This document shows, in pieces, positions 23,001 through 34,399 of a stretch of 64,000 nt of DNA (position 1 is its first letter; each line of letters begins with the position of its first letter). Source of the stretch: JAIPEI01 sp964443135 (GTDB taxonomy: Bacteria; Desulfobacterota; DSM-4660; Desulfatiglandales; HGW-15); NCBI GenBank assembly GCA_964443135.1, contig CAYUBQ010000019.1, positions 1-64,000 of the forward strand. The letters are read 5' to 3'. The position numbers were made by a program, and so were the translations under genes. The notes below the pieces were generated by a model, which did no database searches, had not been told where the DNA came from, and worked only from the letters and a program-made list of their open reading frames with translations.

Positions 23001-26000
23001 GGGGACACAGGGCGAGCCGGTCCTCCAGCAGCCGCTCCCGTCCGGACTCGGCGGTCAGTGAGAGATCCGCCCCCTTGATGAGGGCGCCTGTCAAGGTCAC
23101 CGAAGCGCTTTCCCAGTCCAGCGGCGCGAAGAAAAAGGCCGTGTCCAGGATCCACTGGGGAAAAACCCCCTGGAGCGCGTCGAACACGCCCGCCTCGGTG
23201 GTGTCCCGGGCGGCCAGGGTGATGTCGCCCGCCGCATGGGGAGAGGCCGTCTCCACATGGGCCAGGAGCCTCGCGCTTTTCTCCACGACCAAGGCCGGCG
23301 CCTCGAGGGTGATCCGGCCGGAGTCGCCCGCAGAGGGGCTGTCCAACGGATCCGCACCCGAGATGTGGCGGGAGGAGACCGTGACGCCCTCCCGCACCGT
23401 GACCGCGTGTCCGGAAACGACCCGAATGTGGCCCGGCACGGCCCAGTTCCGGTCGATCACCACCGGATCCGGATCGACCAGGGTCAGGGACTGGAGGCCG
23501 CCGGAGAGGTCGTAGGCGTCCTCTCCGGTCCCGCCCGAAAAGGTGTCGTTCCCGCCGCCCCCCCGCAGGGTGTCGTTCCCGCCGCCTCCGTAGATCAGGT
23601 TGTCGTGGGCATCGCCGGTGAGGATGTCGTCGTGCTCGGAACCGAGGAGATTCTCCACCTCCATGAAGGTGTCCGTGTCCCCGGTCCCGTCCGTGGCCGA
23701 GCCCGTCCCCAGATCCGCGGTCACCGGACCCGGATCGTGCCGAAAGGAAGCGGTGTCCGAGCCGGGGCCGCCGAACAGCACGTCCGGGCCTGCGCCGCCT
23801 TCCAGCTCGTCCCGCCCCCCGTTTCCGGAGAGCACGTCCCGGCCGGCGTCCCCGAACAGACGGTTGTCCTGGTCGTCGCCGGTCAGGTGGTCGTCGAACG
23901 CGGACCCGCGAAGGTTCTCGAAGCGGATCAGAAAATCCCTCCCTGCGCCCTCCGTGTCCCGCTGCATCCACTGGAGGCCGAGGTCCACCCGGACCCCGGC
24001 CGGGGCGTGGGCATAGGAGGCCCAATCCAGGCCGTCCCCGCCGTCCAGGACATCGTCGCCCGGTCCCCCCTCCAGGACATTGTTCCGGTCGTCGCCGATC
24101 AGGTGGTCATTCCAAGACGACCCCCGGAGGTTCTCGATGAATCGCAGGACGTCCGTGCCGTCCGCGCCCGTGCTCTGGGGCTGCCCCTCGAGGCGCAGAT
24201 CCACGGTCACCCCGTTCGGCGCCGGAACGTTCTCGTAGGAGGCCGTATCCGTCCCCAGGCCGCCGTCCAGGAGATCATCCCCGCCGTTTCCCAGAAGCAC
24301 GTCCTCCCCGCTGTCGCCGAACAGGGCGTCGGACCCGGCGCCGCCTTCCAGCCGATCGTTCCCCTGCCCGCCGTAGAGCCGGTTGGACCCGTCATCGCCC
24401 GTCAGCACGTCGTCCCAGGGCGAGCCTTCCAGGTTTTCGACGCCGGACAGGGTGTCGGTCCCGGCACCGCCCGTGTCCTGGGGGGCGGTTGAGCTCAGGT
24501 CCACGGTCACCGCGCCTTCCGCCCGGGCATAGGTGGCGGTGTCCGCGCCGGCTTCGCCGTCCAGAAGGTCGTTCCCTGGGCCCCCGTCGAGCAGATCGTC
24601 CCCGGCACGGCCGAAGAGTGAGTCGCCACCGCCCAGGCCCATCAGGACGTTGCGACCCGCATCCCCCCCGAGGGTGTCGTCGTGCTGCGAGCCGACGAGG
24701 TTCTCGATGCGGACGAGCGCATCCATGCCTTCGCCCGTGTCCTGGGCCGTGGTCCGGCTCAGGTCGACGGCCACGCCGGTCCGCGCATGGACATAAGAGG
24801 CGGTGTCCGCGCCGTCGCCGCCGTCCAGGAGGTCGTTCCCGGTCCCGCCGATCAGGGTGTCCGTCCCGGCCCCGCCGAGGAGGCGGTCGTCGCCGCCCCG
24901 CCCGACGAGCACGTTGCTCGCGTCATCCCCGCTCAGGCGGTCGTTCCGGTCCGATCCCGAGAGGTTTTCCACACCGACCAGGGTGTCGACCCCGGCCCCG
25001 ACCGTGTCCTGGGCGTCCGTCACGGCCAGGTCGACCGTCACCCCGGCGCCCGCGTTCCGGTAATCCGCCGTGTCCACCCCGGCCCCGCCGTCCAGGAGGT
25101 CGTCTCCGGCCCCGCCGATCAGGATGTCGTCCCCCAGCCCCCCGTCCAGGAGGTTCGCACCCGGGCCTCCGGTGAGGACGTCGTCGTGCACGGAACCGAT
25201 GACGTTCTCGAAGCCGCTCAGCACATCGATGCCGGCGCCCCGGGTGTTCTGGCCGCACGGGAAGCCTTCGGCGAGCCAGCTCCCGGTCCCGCGCACGATC
25301 CTGGCGAGGTCGTCACCCTGCTCCGGAAAGACGGTCACCGGACCGGGGACGAGCGTTCTCATGGTGATCTTCAGGCCGTCCTCGTCGGTCTCCTCGACCA
25401 CGGAGGGACCCGGGGCCAGCTCCAGCACCTCTGCGGTAACGGATTGCACGACGAACACTTGGCTGTTGGAGGCCGAGCCGCTGATGGTGATCCCCTGCCC
25501 CCGCCGGAGGCCGTCGCTCAGCCAGTCCCCGTCCCTGCGATGCATGGTGGCGGGGCCGGCGGCCGTGGCCGGCTGAAACACCACCTCGTCCTCGACCAGG
25601 ACCTCTCTCTGGATGGTGAGGAAACCGTGGATGGTCTCCGAAAGCACCGTGGAGCCGCGCTCGAGAAACAGAACGCGACCGTCGGCCGCCTCGATGGTCA
25701 AGGGGGTTTGACCGTTGTGCGTGGAGCCCTCGAGGAGAATGGAACGGCCCGAAGGACCCCTGGACAGATCCACGGTCACCCCGGACCCGGCCTCGGCATA
25801 CGAGACGGTGTCCGTGCCGTCACCGCCCGTCAGGACGTCGTCCCCGCCACGGCCCATGATCCAGTTGTCCTGATCATCGCCGGTCAGCCGGTCGCTGAAG
25901 TCCGAGCCGATGAGGTTCTCGATGCGGGCCAGGGTGTCCTTGCCGGTGGCAGGGCCGGTGTCCTGCGCACCCACCAGGCGCAGATCCACGGCCACGGTGT

Positions 26001-29000
26001 AACCGGTCGCCGCCGCCGCGGTCACCTCGGAGTACGAGGCCGTGTCCACCCCGGCCCCGCCGTCCAGGAGGTCGTCCCCGCCGGCTCCTCGTAGCAGGTC
26101 GTCCCCCGCCCCGCCCAGCAACCGATTGTCACCGACGCTGCCGGTCAGCACGTCGTCATGACCGGATCCGATCACATGCTCCACCTCGGTCAGCGTGTCT
26201 TCCCCTGCACCCCCGGTGGTTTGGGCGCCGCCGTTCCCGAGATCCACGGTCACGCCGGAGGCTGCATCCGCGTAGGAGGCGGTGTCCGAGCCCGCCCCCC
26301 CCTGAAGCCGATCGTCGCCGTCGCCCCCGATCAGGGTGTCGTCGCCCGCGTTGCCCTGCAGGAGGTCATCTCCCGGTCCACCCTCGAGGACATTGGCGTC
26401 GCCGTTCCCCAGGAGGATGTCGTCATACCCGGAGCCCACCAGGTGCTCGATCCCCGCCAGAGTGTCCGTTCCGTCTCCTCCGGTGTCCTGAGCACCTGGA
26501 ATCCCGAGGTCGACCGTCACCCCCGCTTCGGCGTCCGCGTAAGAGGCGGTGTCGCTTCCCGCACCACCGTCGAGAAGGTCGTCTCCACCGCCCCCCTCCA
26601 GGGTGTCATCACCGGCGCCGCCCGTGAGCACGTCGTTCCCTTCACCGCCCTGCAGGACGTTGGGTCCGTCGTCACCGGTCAGGGTGTCGTCGAAGGGCGA
26701 GCCCACCAGGTTCTCCACGGCGGTCAGGCTGTCGATCCCGGCCATGCGCGTGTCCTGCGGGGTGGTCAGGGACAGGTCGACCCTCACACCGGTGGCGTCC
26801 CCGTCCGATTCCAGGTCCTCATAGGTGACCGTGTCCGTGCCCGCACCGCCGATCAGGGCGTTGTCTCCCAGACCCCCGGCCAGGAGGTCATCGCCCCCTC
26901 CCCCGTCCAGCCGGTCGTCGCCCTCGCCGCCCAGGAGAACGTCCTCCCCTTCGCCGCCTTCCAGCCGGTCGCTGCCCGCACCTCCGGCCAGCACGTTGTC
27001 CCCGTGGTCCCCGATCAGGGTGTCGCTGTAGCTCGATCCCTGCAGGTTCTCGATGCCCTGCAGGGCGTCCGTGTCGCCAAAGCCGTCCGTGGCGATTCCC
27101 GTGGACAGGCGGGCCACGACACCCGCCCCGTCCGTCACGAACGAGGCCGTGTCGGCTCCCTCCCCGCCGATCAGGGTGTCCGGCCCGATCCCGCCGATCA
27201 GGGTGTCGTCGCAGGCCGCGCCGTTCAGGAGGTTGGCCGCTTCGTTTCCGATCAGGATGTCGTCATGGGCGGAACCCTCCAGATTCTCCACGTCCTTCAT
27301 CCGGTCCCAGCCCGCACCGAGCGTGTCCTGGGCCCAGGGGATGCTCAGGTCGACCCTCACCCCGGCCGTGGCGCCTGCAAAGGAGGCGGTGTCGCTCCCC
27401 GCACCACCGTCGAGGAGGTCGTTTCCATCGCCCCCCTCCAGGAAGTCGTCCCCGCCGCCCCCCTGGAGGAGGTCGTGGCCTCCCAGACCCGTCAGGGTGT
27501 TGGCGCCGCCGTCGCCCACGAGGACGTCGTTGTGCTCCGAGCCCACGAGGTGCTCGATCCCCAGCAGGGCGTCCGCTTCACCGCTCTCCTCGTCGATCAC
27601 CTGGGGCGTTCCGAGCAGACCCAGGTCGATCCGAACCCCCCGAAGCGCCTCGGCATAGGACACGGTGTCCACGCCCGCGCCCCCGTCCAGCCGGTCGTCG
27701 TCCAACCCCCCGTCGAGGAGGTCGTTTCCGGCGCCGCCCTCCAGGACGTCATCGCCGGCGCCGCCCGTGAGGACGTTGTCCCCGTCGTCCCCCGTGAGCC
27801 TGTCCGCACGGCTGGAACCTTCCAGGTTCTCCACGGCGACCAAGGTGTCCAGACCGGCCCCGACCGTGTCCTGGGCTGTGGCCGCCTCCTCGGTGTCCGC
27901 ACCCAGGGTCAGGCTCACCGTGACCCCAAGAGCCGCGTGGGCGTAAGAGGCCGTGTCCGTGCCTCCGCCGCCCAGGAGCACGTCGTCGCCCTCACCCCCT
28001 TCCAGGGCGTCGTTCCCCTCGCCTCCGTCCAGGCGATCGTCGCCGGGGCCGCCGGTCAGGCGGTTGTCGCCGTCGTCTCCCACCAATGTGTCGTCGTGGG
28101 CGGAGCCTTCCACGTGCTCCACGAGCGAGAGCCGGTCCTCCCCGCCGAACCCGTCCTCCGCTTTTCCCAGGGCCAGATCCACCCGGACCCCGGCCGCGTC
28201 GTTCACATAGGAGGCCGTGTCGCTCCCGGTCCCTCCGTCCAGCAGATCGTCGCCTCCGCCGCCCTCCAGGACGTCGTCGCCTCCCAGACCGCTCAAGGTA
28301 TTGTCCCCGGAGTTCCCGGTCAGGCGGTCGTCGAACCGGGAGCCCGTCAAATGCTCGAGGCCGCAAAGGGTGTCGCGGCCGCCGCCGCCCGTGTCCTGCG
28401 GACCGGGAACGGCGAGCGAGACGGTCACCCCGTCACGGGCGTTGGCATAGGCCGCCGTGTCCGCACCGGCTCCGCCGTCCAGGAGGTCGTCCCCGCCCGT
28501 GTCGCCGTCGCCGCCCTCGAGGGTGTCGTCCCCCTCGCCGCCGAAGAGCTCGTCATGTCCCGCGCCCCCGTCCAGGAAGTCATCGCCGGCGCCGCCGGTG
28601 ATGTGGTCCGCACCCTCCTCACCGAACAGGGCGTCATCGCCTCCTCCTCCGTCCAGAATGTCGTCACCCGCGCCCCCGTAGATCCCATTGACGTCCGCGC
28701 TTCCGGTCAGCCGGTCGCCGTGGTCCGAGCCCCTCAGGTCCGAGATGCTGACCAGGGTGTCGGTGCCCGCCCCCTGCGTGTCCTGAGGAGACTCGGTGCT
28801 CAGGTCCACGAAGACCCCGGCCCCGGCGTCCTCATAGGAGGCCGTGTCGTTCCCTTGGCCGCCGCTCAGGAGATCGTCGCCCTCGCCGCCCAGAAGGATG
28901 TCTTCACCCTTTCGCCCGTACAGCTCGTCGTCGCCGGACCCGCCCACGAGCCGGTTGGCCTCTTCATTGCCGATCAGGATGTCGTCGTGGTCGGTCCCCA

Positions 29001-32000
29001 CCAGGTTCTCGATGTCCTTCAGGACATCCCTTCCCTGGGACCCCGTGTCCTGGGCTTCCTGAATGCTCAGGTTCACGGTCACCCGCGCCGATGCGCCGGC
29101 GAAGGAGGCCGTGTCCGAGCCTTCGTCCCCCTCGAGCACGTCGTCGCCCGCACCCCCCAGGAGCGAGTCGTCGCCGCCCCCGCCTTGGAGGGTGTCGTTG
29201 CCGGTCCCCCCGTCCAAGGTGTCCCCGCCCAGGCCGCCCCGAAGGATGTCGCGCCCGTCGCCCCCCTGAAGGAGGTCCGCTCCGCCCATGCCTTCGATCA
29301 CGTCGTCTCCGGGACCGCCGATCATCACATTGTCCAGTCCGTTTCCCCGGATCTCGTCGTCCCCGGCCCCGGCCGTCACGTTGTGGATGCGCTTCACCCC
29401 GGAGGTCCCCTGGGCCGCGCCGAAGCCTTGGTCGTCCTCGGCCGACAGATCCACGCGGACGGCCGCGGTCCAGGAGGCGTAGTCCAGCGTGTTCGCCGGG
29501 CCGGTTCCGCCGTCGATGGTCCCGTCGAAGACCGCCCCGTTCTCAAAGACGAAGGTGTTCGCTCCCGAGCCTCCGATGAGGGCTTCGAGACCGGTCAGCC
29601 GGTTGAGGGACCGGTGCCCGTCCGTGACCGACACCAGGCCCCCTGCGTGGACGGTGAAGGTGAGCGCGGAGGCGACGCCGGAGAAGTCGAGGGTGTCGGC
29701 GACGCCCATGGAGGCATCCGTGGGCAGAAGGTTCTTGTCGATCCCGAGGGTCGAGTCGTCGAGGATTCGATCCGATGACGTCCAGTCCGGATCCATCACA
29801 TAGGTGTCGGAGCCTTCCTTGCCGTTCAACAGGTCGCCGCCCTTGCCGCCGGCGAGCACGTTGGCGCTCAAATCGCCCACCAGGGTGTCGTCGAAATCCG
29901 AACCCGTGAGGTTCTCGATCTCCGAGAGGGCGTCCGTCCCCGCCCCGCCCGTGACCTGCGGGAGGGGGTCGATCAGAAATACCGTCACTCCGGCTCCGGC
30001 TCGGGCATAGGAGGCCGTGTCCAGGCCCGCGCCGCCGATGATCCTGTTGAGCCCGGGACCGCCCTCGAGGATGTCGTCACCGCCGCCGCCGCTCAGGGTG
30101 TTGTTCCCGTCGTCGCCCCACAGGACGTCGTCGTGCTCCGACCCTGCAATGCCTTCCATGTGGATCAGGGTGTCCTTGCCGGCGGCCAGGGTGTCCTGGG
30201 GTCCGGTCAGGGCCAGATCGACCCGCACCCCGCTCTCGGCCCCCTGATAGGAGGCCGTATCGCCCAGGAGGGGGAGGTTTTCCCCGCCGTCCAGGAGGTC
30301 GTCTCCCGGACCGCCTTCGAGGGTGTCCGCCCCGAGCCCCCCGACCAGGGCGTCATCCCCTGCGCCTCCGAAGAGATCATTGTCCAGAGCGTTGCCGGTC
30401 AGCCGGTCGTTGTGCGCCGACCCGATGAGATGCGCGATTCCCACCAGGGTGTCGCGGCCCGCGCCGATGGTGTCCTGGGGTCCCGTGATCCCCAGATCCA
30501 CCTGGACTCCGGCCCCGGCGTCGGCATAGGAGGCGGTGTCCCCCTGTCCCAGGAGATCGATCTCCCAGCCGCCGTACAGGGTGTCGTCTCCGGCTTCGCC
30601 GGCCAGCGTGTCCAGGCCCTCGCGTCCGACCAGGACATCGTTTCCCGGCCCGCCCTTCAGGACGTTGTTCCCGGCGCCGCCTCGAATCACGTCATCCCCG
30701 GCACCGCCGATCACGTTGTGGAGGTTGGAAAACCCGCCGATGATGGAAGCGATCCAGTTCCGGGAGCCGTCGATGGTCCCTGCGTGCTCCAGCACGACCA
30801 CACCGGTCTCGGGGATGGAGATGCCCAGATCCACCGACACGGCGGTGTTGTACGCGGAGAGGTCCAGCGTGTTGGTTCCGCCCCCGGCTTCCTCCAGGCC
30901 GAGAAGCTGGAGCCAGACATTGCTCGCCCCGATCTCGCCCTGGAAAACGGCCCCGTCCTCGAATACAAAGGTGTCGTCCCCCAGACCGTCGACGAGCCGC
31001 TCGACGTGGGCCACACGGCTCAGGACGTTCACGGAATCGGTCACGGACACCGTGCCGTCCGTGTGGACGGTGAAGGTGAGGTCCGCGGTCACCCTGGAGA
31101 AATCGAGGGTGTCGAACCCTCCTCCGGCGCTCTCGACGATCGTGTCCTTCCCCCACCCGTCCTGGAACCGATACGTGTCGTCCCCCGCCTTCCCCTCGAG
31201 GACGTCCACCCCGGCGCCGCCGTCCAGGACGTTGTTTCGCTCGTTCCCCTCGAGACGGTCTGCGTGGGGGGAGCCGATCAGGCTGTTGAATCCCGCCAGG
31301 TCGGCCAGACAGGCGAAAACGCTCCCCGCGGCACGGGCAAAGGAGACGGTGTCGTTCTGACCGCCGCCTGTGAGGGTGGAAGCCCCCATTCCCGGCTCCA
31401 CGACCTGAATGCGGGTGATGCCGCCCGCAATGCCCGTGGCCGTGCCTGCGGCCAGGTCGACCTCGACCTCCCCGCTGTACCGCGCGCAGTCGAGGGTGTT
31501 GCTTCCGGGACCGCCGTCGATGAAGCCCTCAAAGACCGCATGGTCCTCGAGCACGAAGGCGTCGTGCCCGCCCCCCCCGATCAGCCCGCCGACCCGCTCG
31601 ACCCGCACGAGCCGGCTGATGCCGTCGGCCGGCTCGAGGCTGCCTTGGGGAACGAAGCTCAGGTTCGAGGCTGCCGGTTCGCCGTCCTGCACGGAGACCG
31701 TTCCATCGGCGTGCAGGGTGAAGAGAAGGTCCTGCATCGCCCCGGAGAAGTCCAGGGTGCTCCGGATGCCGTCATGGGACCCGAGCGGAGAGTCCGCGAC
31801 GACATCACGGCCCCAGGCGTCCTCGAAGGCATAGCGGTCCGCGCCGCCCCCGCCGTACAGCTCATCGTTGCCCGCTCCGCCCTCGATCCGGTTCTCCCCG
31901 GCATCCCCGGTGAGGACGTCGTCGTAGCCGGAGCCGATCAGGTTCTCGATGGAGGACAGTGTGTCCGTGTTCCCGGTGCCGTCCGTGGCCGTGCTCCGCC

Positions 32001-34077
32001 CGAGGTCCGCCTCGACACCTGCGCCGTCCATTGCATAGGTGGCCGTGTCCGTCCCTGCCCCTCCAAGAAGCGTATCGTCCCCTGCGCCTCCCATGAGGGT
32101 GTCGTTTCCATCCAGCCCCTGGATTCGATTGTTTTCGACACTGCCCGTCAGGACGTCGTCATGCAGCGAGCCTTCCAGGTCCTCGATCTCGGAAAGCGTG
32201 TCCGTCCCAGCGCCCGACGTGTCCTGGGCGATCTTGGAGCCGAGATCCACGGTCACACCGGACGAGGCCCCCGCATAGGAGACCCGGTCGATGCCTGCGC
32301 CGCCCACCAGCACGTCGTCCCCCTCGCCGCCGGTGAGCACATCGTCTCCATAGCCGCCGTTGAGCGCATTGTCTTCCTGATTCCCGGTCAGGAGGTCGTT
32401 CCCCAGGCCGCCCGTCGCATTCTGGAATCGGCTCAGACCGGTGGTTCCCGTGGCGATCCCGGCGGCAAGGTCCACGCTCACGGCGGTGGTGTAATGGAAG
32501 TAATCCACCGTGTTGGTGCCGGTCCCACCGTCGATGGTCCCCGAGAACACCGCACCGTCCTCGAAGACGAACCGGTCGTCCCCCTGGCCTCCGATGAGCC
32601 TCTCCATGCCGGCGACCGGGCTCAAAACGTTGTCCCCGTCCGTCACGGTGACCGTGCCGTCCGAGCGCACCGTGAACGTGAGCCCCTTGGTGACCGCCGA
32701 GAAGTCCAGGGTGTCCACACCGGTCGTGCCGGCCTCGTTGACGGTGTCCCTGCCCCAGTCGTCGAAGAAGAGGTAGGCGTCGCCCGCGTCGGTTCCGGTG
32801 AGGGTCTCGTCGTCGGAGGTGCTGACGATGTCCTGCATCAGGTACGGGTACTCGGCGGGCCCTCGGCTGAACAGGGGGCCCGATTCGATCGGCCCCGTGC
32901 TGTACTCCAGGTGCCAGTCGCCGCCCCATGTCCGGTGGCCGGTGGGGTTTGTCGATGCGGCCACATCGACTCCGGTGAGATCCCCGAGCCGCTCCACAAA
33001 GGCAAGACCCGCCTCTCCCCCGGCCACGTTGCAGCCGTAGAGAAGGAGGTCCCCGTCCGGGGTCAGGGCCGTTCGCAGCGATGCGAGCATCGAGGCGGAC
33101 GCGTTCAGCTTCTCCCGGTCCACGAGGGTGCTTCCGAGGCGCAGCATGCCCATGGCCCCGTGGGAGACGACGTGCACGGCGCGGACCCCCCCGTAAGGCT
33201 CGAGAATCTCGCAAATCTGTTCGATCCCGTCCCGGTCGGGCTCCAGCACGACGATCTCGTAAACAACCTCCCCTTCCTGTTCCTCCTCTTCTCCCTCTCC
33301 GGACGGGAATTCGGCGTCCAAGGCCCCCTCGGGGGCCTGGAGCTCTGTGCAGCCGGTCTCCGGTCGAGCGACCTCCCGGATCTCCTTTCGATCTCCTTCG
33401 CGGTCGAAGGCTTCCGTCGCATCGGGGGTTCGAGGCCGATCTTCAGGGGCTTCCCGCCGATCCGTTCCCGGCCCGGCCAGGATCCGCACAAAGCCTTCGT
33501 GATCGGGAACCGAGGGATCGATGACGATGATCTCCCGCGCCGGATGCTGCGAGGTCAGTGCCACGGCCTGCACCGGGATCCGCTCTGCATTCAGGGCATG
33601 GCACGCCTGCCCCCCCGCGGCCACGGAGCCGTCCCCGGAGCCGGTAGGGGCTTCGGGCACAGGACCGGGCGCCCGTGCCTCAGGTTCCGCACGGCCTTCG
33701 GGGACAGGCGCTCTCTCGCCGTCTTCTCCTTTCCCCGGGTTCCCCTCCTCGTCGTCCTCTTCACCGGTTTCGACGGCCTCCGGCTTCGAGTCGGTGGAGC
33801 CGGCCTCCGGAGCGGGGAGATCCTCTGCTTCCGGTGCCTCGCTCTCCGGGCCGGCCGCCTCGGAAGGCTCTTCGGACACCACGGCGGGGGAAACGTCGCC
33901 GAGCGCATCGGGCGGGATTTCCGGATCCTGGGCGAAGGCGGGGAGGTCCGCGGACAGCAACAGCCGTGCTTCCAGGGTTTCGAACCGCATCCTGCGCCGC
34001 GGAGGGGTTGAATGCGGGGAGGCGGGCTTTCGAAAAATGACCTTCCGTACGGACCGAATCTTCTCTCGGAGGGACAT
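2009..34077 (-). CDS. giant LEPR-XLL/DUF4347/RTX surface protein (about 10,637 residues after gap correction)
   Basis: Probable secreted surface protein or adhesin, read as one gene although a 100-N gap (9873-9972) splits it into two frames. Removing the Ns plus one of the two identical 55-bp flanks (155 bases) makes one uninterrupted frame. The chosen start is the ATG at 34077, preceded by AAGGAG about 10 bases upstream; an in-frame ATG at 34125 lacks this. Order from the N terminus: basic leader, LEPR-XLL motif (RFETLEARLLLSAD), Glu/Pro-rich linker, DUF4347, about 26 RTX modules, a long beta-helix-like repeat region, HG-TG modules, a second RTX block, PDGT repeats and a basic tail. RTX nonapeptides bind calcium and usually indicate type I secretion, but no type I secretion genes are in this window. 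Two upstream genes on the same strand are probably its regulator and partner. Confidence 0.9.
2336..2600 (-). repeat. tandem 9-residue PDGT repeats near the C terminus of the giant protein
   Basis: About eight 27-base units encode 9-residue repeats of the form PDGTxxxxx, for example PDGTTVMTT, PDGLVRILL, PDGTLITKM, PDGTTITTA and PDGTVTTIL, preceded by more diverged NGT and ADGT units. The period is exact. The pattern recalls the TCP10_C or G-box repeat of CPAP, a free-standing beta-sheet made of short PDGT/PNGT units; this is a resemblance only. Confidence 0.8.
2900..4560 (-). repeat. second RTX calcium-binding block of the giant protein
   Basis: The coding strand has many GGxGxDxx-type nonapeptides such as GGDGDDLIFGD, GGPGNDTIITG, GGGGDDALTAG and GGEGEDTLIGQ, mixed with short beta segments (DTGAGNDTVVLG). 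These are the parallel beta-roll calcium-binding repeats of RTX proteins. Spacing is looser than in the first RTX block, and several repeats are followed by a short insert starting with GV(I/L) or GW(I)V. Confidence 0.85.
5900..7400 (-). repeat. block of six HG-TG modules in the giant protein
   Basis: Six consecutive modules share the pattern D-x-I-x-(F/L)-x-x-x-HGFxTGxxVxY, then a Gly-rich turn, L-x-x-G-x-x-Y-x-V-x-x-V, and a final LARSRxxA helix-like tail. The unit is about 75-85 residues. About ten further copies are scattered in the beta-helix region (near 12.7-13.3, 16.0-16.9, 19.1 and 22.9 kb). I do not know an experimentally studied function for this module. Confidence 0.75.
9873..9972. 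other. 100-N assembly gap inside the giant gene, probably artefactual
   Basis: The 55 bases before the gap (9818-9872) are identical to the 55 bases after it (9973-10027). Merging the two copies removes 155 bases, and 155 is not a multiple of three, which explains the apparent frame change across the gap. After merging, the residues match the neighbouring repeat unit one for one, so no sequence need be missing. Confidence 0.9.
20290..20730 (-). other. cationic helical insert in the beta-helix region of the giant protein
   Basis: About 140 residues break the beta-helix pattern. The insert is rich in Lys, Trp and Phe and looks alpha-helical (KFFEKIGDGLKKKVG, WAKKAGNQVQDWF, ALKKPFVKAGAWVGKLF), with two cysteines in GKGCYTVVKGFCDTV. 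It contrasts with the acidic, Ala/Gly/Thr-rich surroundings. No function is known to me. Confidence 0.6.
23500..32815 (-). repeat. first RTX block: about 26 modules in the giant protein
   Basis: Each module of roughly 85-130 residues has two to five GGxGxDxL nonapeptides, then DTASYxxAxxGVxVDLS, a QDTxGAGxDTL turn and a closing (I/V)ENLxGSxxDDxLTGDxxxN. I count about 26 closing motifs. This is a calcium-binding beta-roll array. Module order is regular except for one foreign insert at 25252-25770 and a few longer N-terminal modules carrying LTFTVxxDGTVSVTDG. Confidence 0.88.
25252..25770 (-). other. foreign module inserted within one RTX module
   Basis: Between a VDLSR and the following QNTRGAG, where every other RTX module has only a few residues, there are about 165 non-RTX residues. 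They include a W-x-x-(D/E)G-x-x-x-GQ-x-I-x-(V/I)-SGSASN motif, and a second copy that stops at WLAEGFPCGQ. The insertion point is the hinge of the module. Confidence 0.65.
32885..33540 (-). other. DUF4347 domain of the giant protein
   Basis: The domain starts at REIIVIDPSVPD and ends near GGDWHLEYSTGPIES. It contains VHVVSHGAMG and LLLYGCNVAGGEAG, the two conserved blocks of DUF4347. A Glu/Arg-rich stretch of about 70 residues (coding region 33265-33470) separates the first strand from the rest. DUF4347 commonly stands at the N terminus of giant bacterial RTX or cadherin-like surface proteins. Confidence 0.85.
33943..33987 (-). other. LEPR-XLL motif of the giant protein
   Basis: Residues 31-45 from the chosen start read RFETLEARLLLSADL, which fits the LEPR-XLL motif seen near the N terminus of very large repeat proteins. 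It follows a strongly basic leader and there is no ordinary Sec signal peptide. Confidence 0.8.
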
Positions 34078-34131
34078 GGCAAGAGGTCTCCTTGCCTCAG
34101 GGGTGGACCATCTCCATCGAAGCACGGCCCC

Positions 34132-34329
34132 TTACACAGGACCGCGCTCCTTCTTCCCGCCGGCCAGGGCCGTGCGGTTCAAGATCGCGCCCAGCTCGTC
34201 GATGTCGTTGAACGACACGCGCTTCCCGGAATCCACCACCTCCACCAGACCGGTGAGCTTTCGGTGGTCCTCCAAATCGACCCGGTAGATGCGAACGATG
34301 AAGCTGCTTTGGGCGGGGCGTTCCATCAT
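34132..34329 (-). CDS. small uncharacterised protein between regulator and giant gene
   Basis: A 65-residue frame with the stretch SSFIVRIYRVDLEDHRKL, then a GLVEVVDSGKRVSFNDIDEL segment that looks like a short beta-beta-alpha unit. I recall similar small proteins beginning with FIVRIYR next to LEPR-XLL giant genes and BTAD regulators, but cannot name a family. It lies 70 bases after the regulator and 54 bases before the giant gene, all on the minus strand, so co-transcription is likely. No strong ribosome site precedes the two adjacent ATGs (34329 and 34326), so the start is uncertain. Function unknown; it may be a regulatory or assembly partner. Confidence 0.6.
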   Translation of the reverse strand: MMERPAQSSFIVRIYRVDLEDHRKLTGLVEVVDSGKRVSFNDIDELGAILNRTALAGGKKERGPV

Positions 34330-34399
34330 GATGGTGGAATGCTACCGCGAGAAGACCCACAGATGGCCCACAGATTGGAAAAAAAGCGGAGGAAGGGGG

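Noticed and set aside
23500..32815. Regularly spaced DNA repeats that could suggest a CRISPR or satellite array
   Set aside because: The repeats are diverged, of variable length and in frame with RTX motifs, so they are protein repeats.
2282..34011. Very long plus-strand reading frames opposite the giant gene
   Set aside because: They are antisense shadows. High GC and repeated codons in the giant gene keep the other strand open; none has a ribosome site or a recognisable domain.
34097..34360. An 87-codon minus-strand frame overlapping the small protein gene
   Set aside because: It has basic, low-complexity composition and no start signal; the 65-codon frame has the more protein-like sequence.
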